DNA from: Methanobacteriota archaeon
GTDB taxonomy: Archaea; Methanobacteriota; Methanobacteria; Methanobacteriales; Methanobacteriaceae
Length of the DNA: 11,186 nt
NCBI GenBank assembly: GCA_023409695.1
Contig: JAEYQZ010000190.1
Location: forward strand, 1 to 11,186
Reading direction: 5' to 3'
The position numbers and the translations under genes were made by a program. Below the pieces are notes generated by a model, which was not told where the DNA came from, did no database searches, and saw only the letters and a program-made list of their open reading frames with translations. Below, one piece after another: positions 1 to 6,125 of the stretch (position 1 is the first letter of the stretch; each line of letters opens with the position of its first letter).

Positions 1-428
1 GTATACATGTAGTTTCCTTTAATTAACCTTTTGGCGACCCCAATTGTAGGTACATCCATAAGGAGCCCAACATGGGAAGCAAGGCCAAAACAGCGGGGAT
101 GCATTATGCCGTGTCCATTCACCATTAAAACATCAAAATCGCTATTTAATTTTCTTAAAACAGAAATTACAGCATCTGCCTCTCTAAACCCTAAAAATCC
201 AGAAATATAAGGAAATAAAAGTTCAACTTCAAGGGTTTTTGTATCTATAACCTTAAGATCATCCAGATCAATCACGACAGCAGCAGCAACTGCGGAATTA
301 TCTTTTTCGAAGGATACATCTGCTCCTGCAACTGTTTGGAGCTTCTTAAAGCTGTCCTGTTCTATTACCTTTTTTGATAGGTTGTACTGAATTTCTGCAA
401 GCTTTTGGGTGAGGTTATATGAACACAT
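1..428 (-). CDS. nfi: Endonuclease V (deoxyinosine 3' endonuclease), 3' end cut by window edge
   Basis: The first 142 codons are visible, starting at an ATG at 428; the C-terminal third lies outside the window. Endonuclease V nicks DNA, and in some lineages RNA, near deoxyinosine produced by adenine deamination. The frame shows the family landmarks in order: AGADVSF with metal ligand Asp37, the FPYISGF segment holding the strand-separating wedge (74-78), FRE with catalytic Glu83, then NGHGIMHPR (104-112) and ASHVGLLMDVPTIGVAKR. Compared with the Thermotoga enzyme, the second metal Asp of the DGxG motif (Asp110 there) is Asn104 here. The gene starts 27 bp after the sepS stop on the same strand, so it is probably cotranscribed. 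The spacer is T-rich and has no clear ribosome-binding site, and no other in-frame start follows the sepS stop. Family assignment is secure; full activity is uncertain because of Asn104. Confidence 0.93.
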   Translation of the reverse strand, partial: MCSYNLTQKLAEIQYNLSKKVIEQDSFKKLQTVAGADVSFEKDNSAVAAAVVIDLDDLKVIDTKTLEVELLFPYISGFLGFREADAVISVLRKLNSDFDVLMVNGHGIMHPRCFGLASHVGLLMDVPTIGVAKRLIKGNYMY

Positions 429-455
429 AATGGTTAAAAATAAAAAATAAATGGG

Positions 456-2051
456 CTATTCTTTAATTGTACATGTTATAGTACAGAATACTGGCCCTCT
501 TACATCTATAGCTTTATTTTTACTTGTTATGTAGTTTAAAGCCACATCTTCTAGTCTTAAATTAATGTCAGAAATGGATCTTGATATAGGTACTCTTAAT
601 GTGACTTCTTCAGCTCCGCTTACAACCATTTCTTCAATTTTGTAGGCAGCATCAGCGCATATGCCGTCCATGTAAGTTATTTCAGTCGATATCCCATTTT
701 CAAGTGCATTTAATGCATTTTCATCAGTAACATCTTTTTCAGGTACTCCAATTATATCTCCCTGATTGATATACACCGTATTCCATGCCGCAGGCCCTAA
801 AAGTTTTGTGCCTTTTTCAGGTTCTATGACTTTAATTTCTATGTTCTTACCTAAAAATTCACCTTCAAATGCAGTAAACTCGCATGGAGAAGGCGTATCG
901 CCGTGTTCTTTAAATGCAGCAACCAGATCATTCATTATGTTTTGTCCTTCATTTGTTGCGGGGTAATAATTTATTCTGAGCATGGTTGCAAGATCACGGT
1001 CTGAAAGCTTCCATTTTCCGTATGTTTGAGGATAAACCATTTCCCTGACATCTGTCTGGTTATAAAGAAGCATTGCAATCCTTTCAACACCCACTCCTAA
1101 ATTCATGACGTCCTTATCAATTCCGTACTTTGCAAGTGCAATTGGTGAGTACATTCCAAATGTAGCGACTTCCACCCACTCTTTGAGCTTAGGGTGGTAA
1201 CCATAAACTTCGGTTTGGGTACCTGCGATGTAATATTTTGATTTTTTCTCATCAGGTGTGAATTTGAACTTTTCAAATCCAAAGTATTCAAGTAAACTTT
1301 CAGACACAGCTTTTCCCATGTCTAAAGATATTTCATCGTCTACAATAACACATGAAGCTGAATGATATGTTGTAAGGTGACTTGCATCTTCCCTCTGTTC
1401 CCTTCTAAAACATCTGTCAATTGAGAAAAGTTTTATAGGAAGTTGTCTTTTATTATGGATATTCTGGAGTGTTATGAACCATCCTGATGTCATATGTGAC
1501 CTTAAGGTTGTTTTATGAGCTATAGGTGTTAATTCACGTATCTCTGGAAAGATTTTTTCAAGGATACGGAGTCCCATATTATTTTTAACATTAAGAGCCT
1601 GTGAAACTTCTAAAACCAGGTCGTCTCCACTCACATCTCCTTTTTTATAGCCTCTAAACACTTCTTTTAAGCCGTCTATTTTGGCATCATCAAGATCTAC
1701 TCCCATTTTTTCGATCTTTTCAATTTTATCCATTCCAATTCCAATATCTGGCCTTGGGAGCCCGGCAGTATAAAAACACCTGTCTAAAACAGCTGGAGCC
1801 TCGGGTCCGAACTGTTTGTATATGTGTTCTTCTTCAATGAAAACAGGGTTTACGGCTTCGTTGAACCCTAAATTAAGATACGCCTGCCTTAACTGTGCAA
1901 CAGTATCGTACAGCATATGGCTTTGGCCTGGTTTTAAGTGTATTCGAGGATATTCATCATCATGATGGGGCTTATGCAATGTTTTTGAGGTCATTGTCCA
2001 TGCTTTCTCGAAATCTTTCTTTGCAAGCTTTACTAGTTTCTTTTTATCCAG
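456..2051 (-). CDS. sepS: O-phosphoseryl-tRNA(Cys) synthetase (SepRS), probable CTG start
   Basis: A class II aminoacyl-tRNA synthetase that attaches O-phosphoserine to tRNA-Cys; SepCysS then converts it to Cys-tRNA. This is the methanogen route to cysteine. Numbering from the first ATG (1994): YPRIHLKPGQSH near 15-26, QFGPEAPAVLDRCFY 61-75, the phosphate-binding TLRSHMTSGW 163-172, motif 2 FSIDRCFRREQ 190-200, motif 3 LGVGVERIAML 299-309, and the C-terminal tRNA-binding domain ending in DVRGPVFCTITCTIKE. From the first ATG it is 512 aa, lacking an N-terminal helix present in the Methanocaldococcus enzyme as I recall it. The frame stays open upstream and encodes LAKKDFEKAW, which matches that helix. 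No ATG, GTG or TTG occurs there, but an AGGAGG site sits 7 nt before CTG at 2051, giving 531 aa. Stop is TAG. Function very secure; start moderately secure. Confidence 0.96.
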   Translation of the reverse strand: MDKKKLVKLAKKDFEKAWTMTSKTLHKPHHDDEYPRIHLKPGQSHMLYDTVAQLRQAYLNLGFNEAVNPVFIEEEHIYKQFGPEAPAVLDRCFYTAGLPRPDIGIGMDKIEKIEKMGVDLDDAKIDGLKEVFRGYKKGDVSGDDLVLEVSQALNVKNNMGLRILEKIFPEIRELTPIAHKTTLRSHMTSGWFITLQNIHNKRQLPIKLFSIDRCFRREQREDASHLTTYHSASCVIVDDEISLDMGKAVSESLLEYFGFEKFKFTPDEKKSKYYIAGTQTEVYGYHPKLKEWVEVATFGMYSPIALAKYGIDKDVMNLGVGVERIAMLLYNQTDVREMVYPQTYGKWKLSDRDLATMLRINYYPATNEGQNIMNDLVAAFKEHGDTPSPCEFTAFEGEFLGKNIEIKVIEPEKGTKLLGPAAWNTVYINQGDIIGVPEKDVTDENALNALENGISTEITYMDGICADAAYKIEEMVVSGAEEVTLRVPISRSISDINLRLEDVALNYITSKNKAIDVRGPVFCTITCTIKE

Positions 2052-2058
2052 AAAAATG

Positions 2059-2064
2059 CCTCCT
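2059..2064 (-). promoter_or_regulatory. Strong ribosome-binding site AGGAGG for sepS
   Basis: The minus strand reads AGGAGG, then seven bases (CATTTTT), then CTG at 2051. This is a perfect match to the archaeal 16S 3' end at normal spacing. It lies about 65 bases upstream of the first ATG, far too distant to serve it. It therefore argues that translation begins at the CTG; the ATT one base after the site is too close to be used. Confidence 0.7.
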
Positions 2065-2110
2065 GATTAAAATAATTAAAAAGTATTATCAAATTGAATC
2101 ATTGATTAAA

Positions 2111-2120
2111 TATTTAAATA
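2111..2120 (-). promoter_or_regulatory. Candidate TATA box for sepS-nfi
   Basis: TATTTAAATA, a perfect palindrome, lies about 64 bp upstream of the proposed CTG start. A start of transcription 25-27 bases downstream would give a leader of roughly 38 nt that includes the AGGAGG site. The surrounding 2070-2340 interval is the divergent sepS/tfrA control region and has no other gene. Assignment rests on position and composition only. Confidence 0.4.
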
Positions 2121-2308
2121 GAAATTTTGCATTGATCCCTTTTATATTTAGTTATGTATTTTAAGCATAATCAAAGTTAAATGGAGTTATATGGACTTAA
2201 ATACCTTAAAATAGTTTCAATCAGATGATTTTTGATAATTGTTTAAATTTAGTTCATTGTATTTTCAAAAAAAGATGTTTTAGAGCTTTTTTGTATAATT
2301 TCTAATAA

Positions 2309-2316
2309 TATTTAAA
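2309..2316 (+). promoter_or_regulatory. Candidate TATA box for tfrA, placed for a leaderless or near-leaderless mRNA
   Basis: TATTTAAA is centred about 28 bases before the tfrA ATG. The usual archaeal TATA-to-start distance would put the first transcribed base at or within a few bases of the start codon. No GGAGG or GGTGA motif precedes this ATG, which agrees with a leaderless transcript. A second possible box, CTTAAATA near 2196-2203, would give a long leader instead. Confidence 0.4.
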
Positions 2317-2340
2317 TTAAATGGGCAATATAGTAGAATC

Positions 2341-3990
2341 ATGGAAAGAGAAGTATACGAATGCGACGTTCTAATTATAGGCTCTGGAGGAGCAGGCTGT
2401 AGAGCAGCAATAGAAGCGTCTAAATACGATTTAGACATTATAATGGTATCAAAAGGATTAACATTTAAGTCAGGCTGTACTACTCTGGCAGAAGGAGGAT
2501 ACAACGCTGCTTTTGGAGCAGTTGACTGTGCAGATACTGTTGAAGCTCATTTTGAAGACACCCTTAAAGGTGGAGGCTATCTAAATGATTCTAACCTGGT
2601 AAGAATTCTGGCAGAAGAAGCACCGCAGAGGTTAATTGAGCTTGAAAGCTATGGGGCTCTTTTTGACAGGCAGGAATCCGGGCAGATTAACCAGCGCCCA
2701 TTCGGAGGTCAAAGTTACAGACGTACGTGCTTCCAGGGAGATAGAACTGGCCATGAAATGATGCTGGGTTTAAAAGAAGAAGTAACAAAGCGCGGCATCG
2801 AAACCATGGACGAGATAATGATTACATCACTCATCATGGATGAATCTGGCCGAAGCGTTATCGGGGCATGCGGATTATCACTTAAAGACTCTAAACTTAT
2901 AATATTTAAAGCTAAATCTGTAATTCTTGGAAGCGGAGGCGCAGGCTGGTTATACCCTGTTACTTCAAACACGTTACAGAAAACTGGAGATGGGTATTTC
3001 ATAGCATACAATGCAGGCGCCGATCTGCTGGATATGGAACAGGTGCAGTTCCATCCAACAGGAATGATACATCCTGAATCCAGAAAAGGGGTCCTTGTAA
3101 CTGAAGCTGTCAGGGGAGAAGGGGGAGTTCTTTTAAATTCTGAAGGCGAAAGGTTCATGGAAAAATACGACCCTAGAAAAGAACTTGCAACACGTGACGT
3201 CGTGGCAAGGGCAATATACAATGAAATAAGGGAAGGAAGAGGAACCGCAAAAGGTGGAGTTTACCTTGATGTTACACATCTTCCAGCAGAGGTCATTGAG
3301 GAAAAGCTTGAGACAATGCTTGCGCAGTTCCTGGATGTCGGTGTGGATATAAGAAAAGAGCCAATGGAAGTGGCACCAACAGCACACCATTTCATGGGCG
3401 GTGTAAGGATAACTGAAAACGGCGAAACCACAGTGGGCAATTTATTTGCAGCAGGAGAAGCAGCCGGTGGAGTACACGGTGCAAACAGGCTTGGTGGAAA
3501 TGCACTGGCAGATACACAGGTATTTGGTAAAAGGGCCGGTGAAGCCGCTGCTAAAAATGCTTTAGATAGTGAACTGATCTCAAATGATGCTTTTGTAGAT
3601 GCAGAAGAAGTCAGAATTTCAGGACTTATTAAAGACGGTACAGTGTATCCATTTGAGATTAAAAAAGAGCTTGAAGAAGTCATGTGGAAAGATGTGGCCA
3701 TAATAAGGAATCAAGAAGGCTTGATGTCAGCTTTAAAGAGGATAAAAGAGCTTAAAGAAATGTTGAAGGACATGAAAGTACCTGGCGGCGTGGGATTTAA
3801 TAAAGACCTTCAAGATGCCATTGAAGCATTTGTAATGCTTGATGTAGCAGAGCTTGTTACAAAAGCTGCATTTTTACGCCGTGAAAGCAGGGGATCTCAC
3901 TACAGGGAAGACTATCCTGAAACCAGCGATGACTGGAAAAAGAGCATTGTTTTTAATAAGAGCGGAAGGTTGAAGTTTATTGAAAGGTAA
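2341..3990 (+). CDS. tfrA: Thiol:fumarate reductase (CoM/CoB), flavoprotein subunit A
   Basis: A 549-aa flavoprotein of the fumarate reductase/succinate dehydrogenase family. In Methanobacteriales this cytoplasmic enzyme reduces fumarate to succinate while oxidising coenzyme M and coenzyme B to the heterodisulfide. The FAD-binding GxGGxG is at 14-19. Expected active-site residues are all present: HPTG (His238), TRD with proton-shuttle Arg285, PTAHH (His349), and HGANRLGG with Arg383. The capping and helical domains follow, ending in the family-typical SRGSHYREDYP. Where bacterial FrdA/SdhA have the His that binds FAD covalently, this protein has Cys46 (SGCTTLAEGG), so FAD is expected to be non-covalent. 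The iron-sulfur subunit TfrB is not adjacent; as I recall, the two genes are also separate in Methanothermobacter, where tfrA likewise neighbours the SepRS gene. A plain L-aspartate oxidase is less likely given overall length and the C-terminal match. Confidence 0.93.
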   Translation: MEREVYECDVLIIGSGGAGCRAAIEASKYDLDIIMVSKGLTFKSGCTTLAEGGYNAAFGAVDCADTVEAHFEDTLKGGGYLNDSNLVRILAEEAPQRLIELESYGALFDRQESGQINQRPFGGQSYRRTCFQGDRTGHEMMLGLKEEVTKRGIETMDEIMITSLIMDESGRSVIGACGLSLKDSKLIIFKAKSVILGSGGAGWLYPVTSNTLQKTGDGYFIAYNAGADLLDMEQVQFHPTGMIHPESRKGVLVTEAVRGEGGVLLNSEGERFMEKYDPRKELATRDVVARAIYNEIREGRGTAKGGVYLDVTHLPAEVIEEKLETMLAQFLDVGVDIRKEPMEVAPTAHHFMGGVRITENGETTVGNLFAAGEAAGGVHGANRLGGNALADTQVFGKRAGEAAAKNALDSELISNDAFVDAEEVRISGLIKDGTVYPFEIKKELEEVMWKDVAIIRNQEGLMSALKRIKELKEMLKDMKVPGGVGFNKDLQDAIEAFVMLDVAELVTKAAFLRRESRGSHYREDYPETSDDWKKSIVFNKSGRLKFIER

Positions 3991-4012
3991 ACAGTAAAAT
4001 AATTAATTTAAC

Positions 4013-4030
4013 TATTTTTTTATTTTTATT
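4013..4030 (+). terminator. T-rich transcription terminator after tfrA
   Basis: Just past the tfrA stop the plus strand has a run of seven T (4015-4021) followed by five T (4023-4027). There is no strong hairpin. T-rich tracts are the usual intrinsic terminators of archaeal RNA polymerase. It separates tfrA from the DUF1697 gene 70 bp further on. Confidence 0.5.
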
Positions 4031-4084
4031 GTATAATTAGGGTATTTTGGTGAATTTATTCTGTGTGTAACTTAAATATCAAAA

Positions 4085-4090
4085 AAAGGA
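4085..4090 (+). promoter_or_regulatory. Ribosome-binding site AAAGGA for the DUF1697 gene
   Basis: AAAGGA sits 9 bases before the ATG at 4100. A TATA-like CTTAAATA at 4071-4078 lies too close to leave room for this site in the mRNA. The promoter may instead be GTATAATT near 4031-4038. Confidence 0.4.
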
Positions 4091-4099
4091 ATTAAAACA

Positions 4100-4636
4100 A
4101 TGAAATACATTGCTCTACTTCGAGGAATCAACATCGGCCGCAGCAAAAGAATAAAAATGGCTGATCTGGTAAAAACCTTGGATTCACTCGGTTTTAAAAA
4201 TATAAAAACTTATCTTCAAAGCGGTAATGTTATTTTTGAGTATGATTCCAGTGATATCTCTGAAATTGAAGGAAGTATTGAAAGAAAAATAAGTGAGACA
4301 TTCTCTTTTTCTGTAGATGTAATTATTCGGACAAAGGACGAACTGGAAAGCACTGTTAAAGATAATCCATTTATTAGTGAGCATGATATTGAGCTTGATA
4401 AACTGCATGTAACTTTTTTATCTGATATTCCCGACCAGAAAGCTATTTTGAATATGGATATAAATAAGGCCGAAAATGAAAAATTTGAAATTATTGGCAG
4501 GGAAGTGTACCTGTACTGCCCTAATGGGTATGCAAAGACAAAATTAAAGAATGACATGTTTGAGAAGAAGTTGAATACTACAGCAACAACAAGAAATTGG
4601 AAAACAACCAATAAGCTGCTTGAATTATCCAGTTAA
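4100..4636 (+). CDS. DUF1697 family protein, function unknown
   Basis: A 178-aa soluble protein. Its N-terminus, MKYIALLRGINIGRSKRIKM, followed by LVKTLDSLGFKNIKTYLQSGNVIF, is the signature of the DUF1697 family, which is common in bacteria and scattered in archaea. Length is normal for the family (about 170-185 aa). The C-terminal half has the usual NPF segment (around 92-94), the VTFLSD strand and a basic C-terminus with NTTATTRNWKTTNKLLEL. No catalytic role is established for the family. It is probably monocistronic: tfrA ends 109 bp upstream with a T-rich terminator, and the downstream gene is convergent with a 63-bp gap. The family's patchy occurrence in methanogens is compatible with transfer from bacteria, but codon use here is not obviously different from its neighbours. 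Confidence 0.88.
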   Translation: MKYIALLRGINIGRSKRIKMADLVKTLDSLGFKNIKTYLQSGNVIFEYDSSDISEIEGSIERKISETFSFSVDVIIRTKDELESTVKDNPFISEHDIELDKLHVTFLSDIPDQKAILNMDINKAENEKFEIIGREVYLYCPNGYAKTKLKNDMFEKKLNTTATTRNWKTTNKLLELSS

Positions 4637-4699
4637 AATCTAAAAATTAATTTTAAGTATCAGTTTTACCGTAATGCTGAACAGTTTGTTAGATTATCT

Positions 4700-5683
4700 T
4701 TAATGAAGATTTACCAATGTTACAGCGGCGGCTAGTGAAGTTAAGGCTCCTGCAATCAAAATCTTCCTGTTAATCTTACCTTCTGTAAAGCTTTTTCCAC
4801 AATATGTCACTTCTTCTAGAGATTGGACGTATGTAAGACTACCTCCGCATCTGCAATGAGTGAAATCATCAGGGATTTCATCATCTTCCAGGCTATAGTA
4901 ACCGTTGCACTTTGAACAGATTAACAGACCTTTATATTCTCTTTTATTAACCAGATGGGTGATATCTGTTTTAATAATCTTAAAAATAGTTTTATAAGCG
5001 CTTATAACATCTATAGTTGTTATATATATCCTTTTTTTATTTACAGTGCTGCACACTGCAAGAAATTTAACTATTCTTTTAAGTTCACGTTTAAATGCGA
5101 TTTCTCTATTTCCAATTTCATTAAAGCTTTTTGAGATCATTAAATCGTGTAGTTTATCAAAAAATCTTTCAGTATGCTTGTCTGTCCATTTGACTTCTTG
5201 GATATCATGGAAAAAATTGTCGTCAAAGTTTTCTGTGGACTTTACCCTGTCAAAGTTTTCCAGTCCTAAAATAATTCTTTCAAGAATATTGCTGGAGAAA
5301 ATGGCTTTAACATCTTCTTCCTGCAGCCCCCTTCCTAAGTTCATGGAGTAAACACGTTCCAGGAACCGGTAAAATTGATGAAATGAAAAATAATCAACAG
5401 AACCTGAAAAGATATTGCTCTTTTCAGGGGTTAAATTATTTGACATCGCCTGCTGTAGTAATGAACTGGTGAATGGTAACCTGTTGTAAGTGCGGGTTAA
5501 AACACCGATGGGATCTTCCCATCTTTTATAAATATCAAAAAATTCTTCATAAATACCGGTATTTTTTAAATCTCCTAGATCCAAAATAACGTTCCTCACA
5601 CTTTCAAAGTCAAAACCAGTACCTAAATCTTCTAATTCTCCTCTTATTGATCTAACATGACTTTTATTATACGCCAGAGTCAT
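4700..5683 (-). CDS. Unknown helical zinc-ribbon protein with one C-terminal membrane segment (paralog A)
   Basis: A 327-aa protein I cannot assign to a named family. The ATG at 5683 is preceded by GGTGA 6 bases upstream. Residues 1-250 are mostly helical with no membrane segment; the best conserved part is ISKSFNEIGNREIAFKREL and following (183-208). After it comes a segment resembling the C-terminal helical lid of AAA+ proteins (TTIDVISAYKTIFKII, 222-237), which is only a resemblance. A zinc ribbon follows, with Cys256, Cys259, Cys277 and Cys279 (CSKC...CRC), in the GYYSLEDDEIPDDF context I associate with Methanobacteriales membrane proteins. One hydrophobic stretch (308-325) ends the protein. 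The neighbour at 6119 is a clear paralog with three more membrane helices, so this copy looks C-terminally shortened. It ends 63 bp from the convergent DUF1697 gene. Confidence 0.85.
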   Translation of the reverse strand: MTLAYNKSHVRSIRGELEDLGTGFDFESVRNVILDLGDLKNTGIYEEFFDIYKRWEDPIGVLTRTYNRLPFTSSLLQQAMSNNLTPEKSNIFSGSVDYFSFHQFYRFLERVYSMNLGRGLQEEDVKAIFSSNILERIILGLENFDRVKSTENFDDNFFHDIQEVKWTDKHTERFFDKLHDLMISKSFNEIGNREIAFKRELKRIVKFLAVCSTVNKKRIYITTIDVISAYKTIFKIIKTDITHLVNKREYKGLLICSKCNGYYSLEDDEIPDDFTHCRCGGSLTYVQSLEEVTYCGKSFTEGKINRKILIAGALTSLAAAVTLVNLH

Positions 5684-5689
5684 ATTTTT

Positions 5690-5694
5690 TCACC
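5690..5694 (-). promoter_or_regulatory. Ribosome-binding site GGTGA for paralog A
   Basis: The minus strand reads GGTGA, then six A/T bases, then the ATG at 5683. This is the standard methanogen ribosome-binding motif at good spacing and fixes the start of the 327-aa protein. The paralog at 7363 has only a weaker AGTGA at the equivalent place. Confidence 0.6.
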
Positions 5695-5752
5695 GAAATA
5701 ATTTTTTAGGTAATATTTGTGGCTTTCACGAAATAAATTCAAATAACGACTG

Positions 5753-5766
5753 TTTAAACTAACATT
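5753..5766 (-). promoter_or_regulatory. Candidate promoter element of paralog A, shared with paralog B
   Basis: TTTAAACTAACATT (plus-strand reading) matches 13 of 14 bases with 7477-7490 upstream of paralog B. On the coding strand both contain GTTTAAA or a near variant, a plausible TATA core. It lies about 70 bp upstream of the paralog A start and about 115 bp upstream of the paralog B start, so it was probably inherited with the duplication. Confidence 0.3.
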
Positions 5767-5844
5767 TACAATTATTATTTATATGGATGGGTTTTAAGCT
5801 ATAGAACATATTAACAGCCTATAATTTACTATTAAAAGCCACAA

Positions 5845-5867
5845 TTAGTACAATATATTGTTAGTAC
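5845..5867. repeat. 12-bp perfect palindrome between two TTAGTAC direct repeats
   Basis: ACAATATATTGT (5850-5861) is a perfect palindrome. The heptamer TTAGTAC occurs at 5845-5851 and again at 5861-5867, overlapping both palindrome edges. The arrangement would suit a dimeric DNA-binding protein. It lies about 160-185 bp upstream of paralog A and has no equivalent that I can see upstream of paralog B. Confidence 0.45.
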
Positions 5868-6047
5868 GAAATTTGGTCAGATTATTATATAAATAAATAT
5901 TATTTGAATAAATGTGAAAAAGAAAATTTTTTTATATTAGAAATCAGGTTGCATAAATTTTTTCAGATAAATAAAAATAGTCTTAATCAAAGAGGATGTT
6001 ATATTTAAGGAATATAAATTAAATTTTAAATGAAATAATTTTGTTGA

Positions 6048-6072
6048 AGGCATTGTTTAGAATTCAATGCCT
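6048..6072 (-). terminator. Hairpin downstream of paralog B
   Basis: AGGCATTG (6048-6055) and CAATGCCT (6065-6072) form a perfect 8-bp stem with a 9-base loop, about 47-71 bp past the paralog B stop. It is the only GC-containing stem in this AT-rich gap. It may end or protect the 3' end of the paralog B transcript. Confidence 0.4.
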
Positions 6073-6073
6073 G

Positions 6074-6125
6074 ATTAGTTTATAAATTATTTTAAAAATT
6101 AATTTAAACTAATTTGGATTAGTTT
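6074..6125. repeat. Nested ATTAGTTT inverted repeats spanning the paralog B stop codon
   Basis: ATTAGTTTA (6074-6082) pairs with TAAACTAAT (6105-6113) around an AT-rich loop that extends the stem imperfectly. The same right arm, as AAACTAAT (6106-6113), also forms a perfect 8-bp hairpin with ATTAGTTT (6118-6125) across the four-base loop TTGG, and this one covers the TAA stop. The two pairings are mutually exclusive. Probable role: transcript end or 3' stability. Confidence 0.45.

Larger units (their letters stand above)
5684..6118. other. 435-bp AT-rich intergenic gap between the tandem paralogs
   Basis: No convincing open reading frame on either strand. Reading along the minus strand, it contains the hairpin cluster just after paralog B (6048-6125), a palindrome flanked by direct repeats (5845-5867), and the presumed promoter and ribosome-binding site of paralog A. 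The length and a separate promoter-like region suggest that the two paralogs are transcribed independently. I found no remnant of the membrane helices missing from paralog A. Confidence 0.6.

Noticed and set aside
2715..3390. Long minus-strand open frames opposite tfrA
   Set aside because: They lie wholly inside a well-conserved flavoprotein gene, overlap each other, and show low-complexity Ser/Pro-rich translations with no domain or ribosome-binding site.
4184..4611. Minus-strand open frames opposite the DUF1697 gene
   Set aside because: Phe/Ser-rich antisense of a recognisable coding sequence with no start signal.
5684..6118. Possible remnant of the missing membrane helices of paralog A or an inserted element
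   Set aside because: Translating the gap gives no hydrophobic stretch resembling paralog B, and there are no terminal repeats or target-site duplications.
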